Positions 25,954-32,184 of a stretch of 32,184 bases of DNA are shown one piece after another (positions within the stretch are counted from its first letter, which is position 1; every line of letters starts with the position of its first letter). The translations under genes and the position numbers were made by a program. The notes beneath the pieces were generated by a model, which made no database searches, was not told where the DNA came from, and worked only from the letters and a program-made list of their open reading frames with translations. Source of the stretch: an uncultured Prevotellaceae bacterium (GTDB taxonomy: Bacteria > Bacteroidota > Bacteroidia > Bacteroidales > Bacteroidaceae); assembly GCA_902770845.1 (NCBI GenBank), contig CACXUV010000030.1:1-32184 (forward strand). Direction: 5' to 3'.

Positions 25954-26643
25954 ATGGCAAACGAATATTTTCGTTTTCAGCACTTTACCGTACATCAGTC
26001 GCAATGCGCCATGAAGGTTGGCACCGATGGCACACTGCTGGGTGCATGGGCTAACGGGGGCAAGCACATACTTGACATTGGCACGGGCACGGGACTCGTA
26101 GCCTTGATGATGGCACAGCGTTTTCCCACAGCACAAATCACAGGCATAGACATTGATGAGAAGGCTTGTGAACAGGCTCGGCTGAATGTTGCAGAATCTC
26201 CTTTCACCAATATCAACATTAGGCATCTTAATGCAATTGACATGCAGGGCAGTTTTGATGCCATAGTGTGTAACCCGCCTTTTTTCCATTTCTCGTTGCA
26301 ATGCCCCGATGAACGGCGTAACCAGGCTCGCCACACCGTGATGCTCACTTATCGTCAGCTCATGACGGTTGTGGCCCGTCTTCTTTGCGAAAAGGGACAG
26401 TTCTCGGCTGTCATCCCTGCCGATTGCAAGGAGCAGTTCGAGGCAGAAGCCTTGTTGGCAGGATTGTCGCTGGCAAGACGATGTGCTATTCACACTACGC
26501 CCAGGAAACCTGTACGTCGCTATCTGCTGGCGTTTGGTAAGCATGCTATGGGTGAAGTGGAACAAACTGAAGGCGTCATTGAGGAAATGCCTGGCATACG
26601 TTCGGTATGGTATGCAGACTTGACAAAGGACTTTTATTTGTAA
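25954..26643 (+). CDS. trmN6: tRNA1(Val) (adenine37-N6)-methyltransferase
   Basis: A 229-aa SAM-dependent methyltransferase. Motif I is DIGTGTG (residues 41-47), the acidic end of strand 2 is GIDIDEKAC, and the amino-methyltransferase motif IV is NPPFF (107-111), followed by FSLQCPDERRNQARH as in the YfiC/TrmN6 group. That family methylates N6 of A37 in tRNA-Val. The start MANEYFRFQHF fits the family. The next gene follows after 30 bp in the same direction. Together with miaA, the window holds two enzymes that modify tRNA position 37. Confidence 0.9.
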   Translation: MANEYFRFQHFTVHQSQCAMKVGTDGTLLGAWANGGKHILDIGTGTGLVALMMAQRFPTAQITGIDIDEKACEQARLNVAESPFTNINIRHLNAIDMQGSFDAIVCNPPFFHFSLQCPDERRNQARHTVMLTYRQLMTVVARLLCEKGQFSAVIPADCKEQFEAEALLAGLSLARRCAIHTTPRKPVRRYLLAFGKHAMGEVEQTEGVIEEMPGIRSVWYADLTKDFYL

Positions 26644-26673
26644 ACTCGACTCTAATAGTTTGACAAACGTTTT

Positions 26674-27447
26674 ATGCTTATGGACATAGCTCTTTTGCAA
26701 CTTGACATTCAGTGGTGCACCCCTGAAGAAAATATGCGTCGGGCTGAAACGCTCATCGAGAATGTTGCTCCCGCACAGCTGTATGTGCTGCCCGAGATGT
26801 GGGCAACAGGTTTTGCTATGCATCCGCAAAAGGTTGCTTATGAGGAAGAGCATTGCGTGGCACTAAAATGGATGCAACAGCAGGCAGTCATGCGTGGCTG
26901 TGCTTTGTGTGGGAGTTTGGCCATCAGAACACAGGACGGTTTGTGCCGCAATCGGCATTACTTTGTAACACCTTCTTCCATGCTGTTCTATGACAAGCAT
27001 CATCTATTTACGCATGGTCAGGAGCATCTGCATTTTGCAGCAGGAAATCAGCACACGGTGGTTGAGTGGCAGGGCTTTCGCCTGCTTCTGCTTACATGTT
27101 ACGACCTGCGTTTCCCGCTTTGGTCGCGTTATGGATGGGCTGGCGAATATGATGCTATTGTGTGTGTAGCCAATTGGCCCGCATCGCGCCAATTGGCATG
27201 GAACACGCTGGTCAGGGCTCGGGCTATTGAGAACCAATGCTATGTGTTGGCATGCAATAGGGTGGGAAATGATCCTGTGACAAGCTATCAAGGTGGAACG
27301 GCATTGATAGATCCACTGGGGCGTGATGTGGCAGTGGCCAAAGAAAATGCTGAGCAAGCCCTGTGTGGGTTGCTCAGCATGGACAAACTGTTGCGTTATC
27401 GTAGCCACTTCCGTGTGCTTGACGACAGAGATCTGTCGCTCGTTTGA
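26674..27447 (+). CDS. Nitrilase-superfamily amidohydrolase (omega-amidase-like)
   Basis: A 257-aa carbon-nitrogen hydrolase with the complete catalytic triad: Glu41 (PEMWATGF), Lys108 (DKHHLF) and Cys142 (TCYDLRFP). The layout and ANWPASRQLAWNTLVRARAIENQCYV are like YafV/Nit2 omega-amidases, which hydrolyse alpha-keto acid amides such as 2-oxoglutaramate. The exact substrate is inferred from similarity only. A second ATG two codons on (26680) is an equally good start. It probably shares a transcript with trmN6 and converges on the GH106 gene with a 36-bp gap and no visible terminator. Confidence 0.9.
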   Translation: MLMDIALLQLDIQWCTPEENMRRAETLIENVAPAQLYVLPEMWATGFAMHPQKVAYEEEHCVALKWMQQQAVMRGCALCGSLAIRTQDGLCRNRHYFVTPSSMLFYDKHHLFTHGQEHLHFAAGNQHTVVEWQGFRLLLLTCYDLRFPLWSRYGWAGEYDAIVCVANWPASRQLAWNTLVRARAIENQCYVLACNRVGNDPVTSYQGGTALIDPLGRDVAVAKENAEQALCGLLSMDKLLRYRSHFRVLDDRDLSLV

Positions 27448-27483
27448 TTGGCTATCAGTTCTTGTTGGCTTGTTCTGTGTGGC

Positions 27484-30192
27484 TCACCATCTTCTTCTGA
27501 TAAGTTTTATGTCTGAATTCAAGCCGCTTGGCATGGGCTCCCACTGATTGTAGAGCGTTTTTTTGTAGTGTATGTCCACAACGTTGATTTCTTCCATCTT
27601 GCGCCATTTCACGCCCTTACGGTCGAGATCGCTGATACGGTTGGCAGGCAGATTTGTCACTTCTATTCGAACTTCATTCTCGCCAACTTTCAGCGTTCCT
27701 TTTGTGTCAAGGACGAATGGCACGCTCCAGGCACAGCCAATGAACTGTCCATTGATATAGACACGGGCGCTCTCACGCACGTCGCCCAGGTCAATCATCC
27801 AGTGACTCTGCTGCTCTTGTTTTGTCATTTTGAACTTAGTGGTGTAGATACCTGTTCCCATCATCACACGTGTTTGTTCGTCGAGCGTTTCCCACGACTG
27901 CAATTTCTCCAGTTGGTAGGTCTTATTAACTATCGGTTGCTCTTCTGTGAATGAAAGTGTCCATGGCCCCGTGAGAGTGATGGCATCGGGCCTTTCTACG
28001 TTTTTCAATGTGGTTCCTTGATTTCTGTTGCCAAAGGAAGAAACTGCCACGAACCCCTCTGGGATGGTTTCGTTAAAGGTTTGCAAAATCATCGACTCGC
28101 CACTACGCAGGTTGATATGGATGATGTCGCTATTTCCTATGGCCTCGCAGATTTCACCATTGAGGGGATTGAACCATAATGCTTTCTTGAAAGGTACGGA
28201 CAACCTGACGTTTTCCGCAATGTCGTTGGGGGTCAGGTTGGCTATAAAGTAATGGTAGCCATTGCTGTTCTTGCGACGAATGGCTTTCAGCCCCAGTCGT
28301 GTCTTCATCCCTTCAGCCTTGGCCACCTGGGCCATTTCCTTTTCGTCGATGCCATACATGATGTGGGCACCCTGTGCTTTCAGCATGTTGATGTGCTGCT
28401 TCACTGCATCAGGCATTTCGCCACTGCCAGGGATGATCAGTCCTTTGTAGCGCGTGCCAGCCTTTGTTTGCAGCATGCCATTGCTGAAAGAGGTGTTCAG
28501 CAACAGGCGTTCGGAGATGTAGTCGCAGTCGTAGCCAGCCTTGTCGATGGCCAAAATGGATTGGATGAATTCTGGAGCCAGTTTTCCCATGGCATGAATG
28601 CTGAACTGCATGAGCAGCTTGCCCGTATTCTTTTTCCACATGTCGCGCACAGGCAGCAGTACAAGGAAGTCATTGTCGGGCTGTCCCCACTGCAGGAAAC
28701 TCTGGCAGCGCTCCACATATTCCATGAAGTAGGGCGCGTCGCGCCATATCGAGTTAGTTGGACTCATGTCGATAGAGGCGTAGAACTTCCAGCCTGGCCA
28801 TTCGTCGTTCTTCGGACTGTAGCAGGTGCCATGGAAGAACATGTGATTCACACCCGCACAGAACATCAGGTCGATGTCGGGCTTCAGCTGTGAGAGCGAT
28901 GTGCGGAAATGCTCTGTAAGCCAGGTGAAAGTCTCGCTACTGGTGTAGGGCTTGCCACAGACATGCGCGGCCGAAGGAGCATACTTAAACATGGAATAGT
29001 CGCTGTCGTTCTTGCGTGTCTTTCCTGTATCGGTGCGCAATCCTTTAATGCCGAAATCGCTCAGGCCAAAGCCTTCGATTTCCGGAATGTCTACAGCTGC
29101 ATAGCAGTCAATCAGGTTGGCAGGCGAGCCATGGGCTTGGTTGCGTGTGATGGCTCCATGCTCATGAGCCCATGCTGTCCATTGCTGTGTGAAGTTTTCT
29201 AAAAGCAGGTCACCCAACGTTTCTCGATAATCGCTCAGAACTTTTGGCTCGTAGGCCATCAGTTCTGGCAGATGGTCTTCGAGCTTGTAGCCACGACGGG
29301 CCAGAAACTCCTTGAACAGTGTAGGTGTCCAAGTTGCATCGGCCACCTCATACGAGTCATTGAAGAAAGTGTGAGGGTAGGGCGTCTGTGTGCGATCAAA
29401 GGCTGCACTGATATGTTGAAGATAATTGGCCACGGCACTGCGGTCAAAGTGATCGATAACCAGGCCCTCGCCTCCAGGAGCAGCTCGTTTCACCTTCATG
29501 ACACCATATTTAATATAAAGGGCGATAATTTTATTAGCGGTATGAGGTGAGAGAAATGCGGCTTTTTTCCCAAGTACCAGTTTTCCGTTCTTCGTCTGAT
29601 CTGTTACATCGATGGCTTCTCCGTTGGTATAAAGCATCACCTTGTCTAATACGGCGTTCTTAGCGTCTTTTTCCGAGAGAGAAAGGTCGATGACGTCAGC
29701 GTCCTTTGTATCAGGCTGTAGGCCCTTGTTGCCATGGACTGTAGTCCAGACTCCTTCCTTGTCGATTGTCTTTTCCACGAATATGGCGCGGCATGCACTC
29801 TCTTTCAGGGGAACCCAAGGCCCGCCAAAGGGCCATCCCGTTCCAGTGGCCATATCCAACTCTATGCCATTGCGTTCACACTGCTGTTGTGTGTAGCGCA
29901 GCATTTCCATCCATTTGTCGCTTAAATACGAAATGTTGTTGGCACTATTGCCTTGAACGCCATAAAGGGGCGTTATCTCCACGGCACCAATGCCATGCTT
30001 GGCATATTCCTGTATGTTCCATTGCAGGTTTTCCTTGTCAACAGCCGATCCTAACCACCACCAGCGTGTACCGGGTTTTGCCTCTGTAGTGGGTGTTGGC
30101 CATGACTGTGCTTTCACTGGGCTGAAGGATAGATGGCAAATGATAAGCGAAAAGCAAATCAACAACCATTTTCTTGTGATGTTCCTGTTCAT
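27484..30192 (-). CDS. GH106-like alpha-L-rhamnosidase, secreted
   Basis: A 902-aa glycoside hydrolase expected to remove terminal alpha-L-rhamnose from pectin (rhamnogalacturonan) side chains. A signal peptide (MNRNITRKWLLICFSLIICH, ending near KAQ) leads into the GH106-type stretch TRWWWLGSAVDKENLQWNIQ and GIGAVEITPLYGVQG. The C-terminal 200 residues form a beta-sandwich of galactose-binding type (HWMIDLGDVRESARVYINGQ). The frame is open 35 codons further upstream, but that adds non-secretory sequence through the gap after the esterase gene. The ATG at 30192 is chosen for its signal peptide. It follows the CE12 esterase by 56 bp. The exact glycan is not deducible. Confidence 0.85.
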   Translation of the reverse strand: MNRNITRKWLLICFSLIICHLSFSPVKAQSWPTPTTEAKPGTRWWWLGSAVDKENLQWNIQEYAKHGIGAVEITPLYGVQGNSANNISYLSDKWMEMLRYTQQQCERNGIELDMATGTGWPFGGPWVPLKESACRAIFVEKTIDKEGVWTTVHGNKGLQPDTKDADVIDLSLSEKDAKNAVLDKVMLYTNGEAIDVTDQTKNGKLVLGKKAAFLSPHTANKIIALYIKYGVMKVKRAAPGGEGLVIDHFDRSAVANYLQHISAAFDRTQTPYPHTFFNDSYEVADATWTPTLFKEFLARRGYKLEDHLPELMAYEPKVLSDYRETLGDLLLENFTQQWTAWAHEHGAITRNQAHGSPANLIDCYAAVDIPEIEGFGLSDFGIKGLRTDTGKTRKNDSDYSMFKYAPSAAHVCGKPYTSSETFTWLTEHFRTSLSQLKPDIDLMFCAGVNHMFFHGTCYSPKNDEWPGWKFYASIDMSPTNSIWRDAPYFMEYVERCQSFLQWGQPDNDFLVLLPVRDMWKKNTGKLLMQFSIHAMGKLAPEFIQSILAIDKAGYDCDYISERLLLNTSFSNGMLQTKAGTRYKGLIIPGSGEMPDAVKQHINMLKAQGAHIMYGIDEKEMAQVAKAEGMKTRLGLKAIRRKNSNGYHYFIANLTPNDIAENVRLSVPFKKALWFNPLNGEICEAIGNSDIIHINLRSGESMILQTFNETIPEGFVAVSSFGNRNQGTTLKNVERPDAITLTGPWTLSFTEEQPIVNKTYQLEKLQSWETLDEQTRVMMGTGIYTTKFKMTKQEQQSHWMIDLGDVRESARVYINGQFIGCAWSVPFVLDTKGTLKVGENEVRIEVTNLPANRISDLDRKGVKWRKMEEINVVDIHYKKTLYNQWEPMPSGLNSDIKLIRRRW

Positions 30193-30248
30193 GAGTATTG
30201 CTTTTATTGTCTGAATGGTTGCTATTATATTCTTAGTGGGCGTATTTA

Positions 30249-31481
30249 TTAGTTTCCGTCGGGCTTGTTGCTTTCCGTTAAGAGAGAGGGAGCCCACTTG
30301 AATGTACTCCAGTCGTCTGGCTGAGCAGGGTTGAAGTCGTGCCAGTCAGTACGCAAATGCTTTGTGATGGGCAGATTGAGCTGTTTCATACCCATGACCA
30401 CACACTTTGCCACCTCATAGGCACCATAAGGATTGAAGTGGGTGTTGTCTTCTAACTTCTTACCGTAAGTTTCGGCAGGATAATGAACCAGTGCTCGCTT
30501 GGAATTCTCGAAGCCCAGCGTTTCAAAAAGAATGCGGGTCATTTCATTCAGGTCAATCAAAGCCACGTGCTCACGTTCAGCCACCATCTTCATGGCTGCT
30601 GGGAAGTCGCCATGCGTGTTCACGATGTTTTTTTTGTTCTTGTCGAACATGCGGCGCTGGGTGGGCGTGCAGAACACAATTTCGGCACCCTTGGCACGCA
30701 CCTGATCAACAAAAATTTTCAAGTTGTAAACGTAGTGATACCAGGCGCCATCGCCGGGTTTCTTTTCTTTCTCATCGTTATGACCAAACTCCACAAACAC
30801 ATAGTCTCCTTCCTTCAGCGTGGAAAGAATTTTGTCCAGTCGTAACGATCCCAGGAAAGTACGGGCGGTAAGTCCGCTTTCGGCATGGTTTGAAATAGCA
30901 ACATCTGGGCCAAACCATCTTGTAATCATCTGTCCCCACGAAGCCCAAGGCTCAAAGTTCTGATCAACCACGGTAGAGTTGCCACACAAATATATGGTAG
31001 TAACGTTGGCTGGTTCTATGTGGATGCTCTTAACGGCAGGATTCGTGCCGTTGAACTCCAGTGTCAGTCGGTTGTCCCATGCCAGATAGTTCTTTTCGCG
31101 GTCTTTAATCTTTACGCGGTTTTTCTCATCAATCTGTGGCGAACGTTTGTTCACGGCAAATTCGTAGGTCTTCAGTTCCTTTGCCTTTGAAGTCTCGATA
31201 TTGTCCATCAATAGTCGGCGACCTTCTGCCCGAACGGTCGTGTTGCTGTTTTTCTTGCCACCAAGAACCACTTTTACACGATAGTTGCCATCGGGAACTT
31301 TCACTGAAAAGTAAAAGGGCGTGGATGGGTTCTTTTTGTCGGGGGCCGATGTTACGTCGTAGCCATAGCCCAGTTCGTCAGTGTAGACAGGTTGGGGCTT
31401 GGCAAAATCAATGTCATAGACTTGAGCTTCCATTGCTGTGGGAGCCATGGCACAGAGCAGAAGTAGTAATGCTGATTTCAT
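30249..31481 (-). CDS. CE12-like rhamnogalacturonan acetylesterase (SGNH hydrolase), secreted
   Basis: A 410-aa protein. Residues 1 to about 19 are a signal peptide. Residues of about 20-155 form a beta-rich, galactose-binding-like domain (FYFSVKVPDGNYRVKVVLGG). The SGNH domain follows: block I YLCGNSTVVDQ with nucleophile Ser169 (GNS rather than GDS), block III GHND (233-236), and block V DNTHFNPYG with Asp345 and His348. CE12 enzymes remove acetyl groups from rhamnogalacturonan, opening it to rhamnosidases such as the next gene. Acetyl removal plus rhamnose removal makes biological sense as one transcript. A canonical promoter lies upstream. Confidence 0.88.
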   Translation of the reverse strand: MKSALLLLLCAMAPTAMEAQVYDIDFAKPQPVYTDELGYGYDVTSAPDKKNPSTPFYFSVKVPDGNYRVKVVLGGKKNSNTTVRAEGRRLLMDNIETSKAKELKTYEFAVNKRSPQIDEKNRVKIKDREKNYLAWDNRLTLEFNGTNPAVKSIHIEPANVTTIYLCGNSTVVDQNFEPWASWGQMITRWFGPDVAISNHAESGLTARTFLGSLRLDKILSTLKEGDYVFVEFGHNDEKEKKPGDGAWYHYVYNLKIFVDQVRAKGAEIVFCTPTQRRMFDKNKKNIVNTHGDFPAAMKMVAEREHVALIDLNEMTRILFETLGFENSKRALVHYPAETYGKKLEDNTHFNPYGAYEVAKCVVMGMKQLNLPITKHLRTDWHDFNPAQPDDWSTFKWAPSLLTESNKPDGN

Positions 31482-31513
31482 AAAACTATTAGTAGTTTGT
31501 TGGTTTGTTTTTG

Positions 31514-31545
31514 CAAAGGTAATCTAAAAATGCCGAACAACCAAA
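31514..31545 (-). promoter_or_regulatory. Canonical promoter for the CE12-GH106 unit
   Basis: On the minus strand TTTG (31542-31545), 20 bases, then TACCTTTG (31514-31521): an exact TTTG/TAnnTTTG pair 32 bases before the esterase ATG. Confidence 0.7.
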
Positions 31546-31633
31546 CTTTTTTATCTTTATCGTCTTTTAGTTTTTGTAGTTATCTTGTTTGCTGATTATT
31601 AATTTAATATATAAAGTAATATATTGCAGTTAA

Positions 31634-31653
31634 TTTTGTTAAATTTAACAAAA
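31634..31653. promoter_or_regulatory. 20-bp perfect palindrome, probable operator
   Basis: ttttgttaaatttaacaaaa is identical on both strands. It lies 38 bases upstream of the sensor-kinase -7 box and 88 bases from the CE12 promoter, in the gap between divergent genes. A dyad this long is a likely binding site for a dimeric regulator, though part of it could be chance in AT-rich DNA. Confidence 0.45.
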
Positions 31654-31663
31654 CTCTTTAACT

Positions 31664-31680
31664 AAAACGAATGTCGTTTT
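31664..31680. promoter_or_regulatory. Second inverted repeat before the sensor-kinase gene
   Basis: aaaacga and tcgtttt form a perfect 7-bp dyad with a 3-base spacer, ending 11 bases before the -7 box. It occupies the -33 region of that promoter, so a bound protein would be expected to affect transcription. Confidence 0.4.
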
Positions 31681-31691
31681 TACTTATTTCA

Positions 31692-31699
31692 TATCTTTG
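31692..31699 (+). promoter_or_regulatory. Promoter -7 box for the sensor kinase
   Basis: TATCTTTG matches TAnnTTTG, 26 bases before the ATG at 31726. The -33 position lacks TTTG and is covered by the inverted repeat, which suggests an activator- or repressor-controlled promoter. Confidence 0.5.
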
Positions 31700-31725
31700 C
31701 ATCGACAAAAAAAGAAATTAGAGAA

Positions 31726-32184
31726 ATGAAGAAATCAACGATATGGATTATTGCTATTGTGATGGGATTCTCCTTCATTGGCTTGCTGCTCTTGCAAATT
31801 TCCTACATGGAGGCTATGGCCAAAATGAAGAAGGAGCAGTTTGATGAGAGCGTGAATCGCAGCCTGAACCAAGCTGCTCGCAATATGGAACTGAACGAAA
31901 CACAGCGTTATTTGGAAAAAGACATAAAAGAAGTGGAACGTCGTGCCTACACGCAGGACTCTATCTATATCAATGGCCTTGATGGTTCTGTTCAACAAAG
32001 TCATCAGTTTGCTGTTTCGGCCGACGATGGTACTACTTATTCGGCTTTCGAACTAAAGACTTTCCAGACAAAGCCCTCGACAGTGCCTAAGGCTATGATT
32101 ACGCACACCGATAAGCGCTCGTTGCTGGAAACGACCAAGTCGTTGCAGGAAATCATTCGTACTCGCTATGTTTATCAGAAAGCA
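31726..32184 (+). CDS. N-terminal part of a membrane sensor histidine kinase (RprX-like), cut by the window end
   Basis: The frame from ATG 31726 stays open to the last base, giving 153 residues. It begins with KKSTIWIIAIVMGFSFIGL, a single membrane anchor ending near residue 26, then a charged helical stretch (KMKKEQFDESVNRSLNQA) facing the periplasm. This arrangement and wording resemble the start of Bacteroidetes sensor kinases of the RprX type, from memory. The HisKA and ATPase domains would lie beyond the window, so kinase activity is inferred, not seen. A response-regulator gene (RprY-like) would be expected next. Promoter and two dyads precede it. Confidence 0.7.
   Translation, partial: MKKSTIWIIAIVMGFSFIGLLLLQISYMEAMAKMKKEQFDESVNRSLNQAARNMELNETQRYLEKDIKEVERRAYTQDSIYINGLDGSVQQSHQFAVSADDGTTYSAFELKTFQTKPSTVPKAMITHTDKRSLLETTKSLQEIIRTRYVYQKA

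Noticed and set aside
25822-26853. 343-codon minus-strand frame over the methyltransferase and its upstream region
   Set aside because: The + strand has complete TrmN6 and nitrilase motifs here. The antisense frame is Cys/His-rich in a way typical of shadows.
31482-31725. tRNA or small RNA gene in the divergent gap
   Set aside because: No cloverleaf and no hairpin with a T-run are present. The dyads are AT-rich and placed like operators.

Overview
The window is a stretch of Bacteroidales chromosome, most likely Prevotella or a close relative (Prevotellaceae). Four things point there: an LpxC-FabZ fusion; a short primary sigma factor of the Bacteroidetes type without region 1.1; repeated TAnnTTTG promoter boxes with no clear Shine-Dalgarno sequences; and Bacteroidetes-type families (DUF5686 outer-membrane protein, GH106, CE12, RprX-like kinase). 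The genus is an inference. I see no rRNA, tRNA, CRISPR array, prophage or insertion sequence.

Layout. Positions 1-60 hold the end of an unidentified gene. Positions 61-1096 are mostly non-coding, with a GC-rich inverted-repeat cluster (about 418-530), a promoter, a structured leader and a possible remnant of a nuclease gene. A patatin-like lipase (1097-2017, +) converges on, and overlaps by 78 bp, a minus-strand operon DUF5686 - addA - addB (9966 to 1940). In that operon addA is split into two frames at a run of five C. Divergent from it, on +, are aspS (10092-11852), a small winged-helix protein with a histone-H1-like Lys/Ala tail, and an unknown 112-aa gene. Next, on -, come an acetyltransferase/glycosyltransferase pair (14456 to 12727) and the primary sigma factor rpoD (15518 to 14646).

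A large minus-strand envelope operon (25557 to 15942) follows: HD-domain phosphohydrolase, lpxD, lpxC-fabZ, lpxA, miaA, a class A penicillin-binding protein, and a PIF1-like helicase with a TPR-like tail. Several joints overlap (TTGA, 20 bp, TAATG), which suggests translational coupling. Lipid A synthesis, fatty-acid dehydration, peptidoglycan polymerisation and tRNA modification would therefore be co-expressed. On + are a tRNA m6A37 methyltransferase and a nitrilase/omega-amidase. On - is a two-gene pectin (rhamnogalacturonan) unit, CE12 esterase and GH106 rhamnosidase. The window ends inside an RprX-like sensor kinase (+).

Most of the window is housekeeping. I see no strong candidate for a wholly new system. 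The observations that deserve a check are the addA frame break, the addB/patatin antisense overlap, the GC-rich repeat cluster near 420-530, the 22-bp tandem repeat at 25697-25784, the H1-like winged-helix protein, and the palindromes in front of the sensor kinase.
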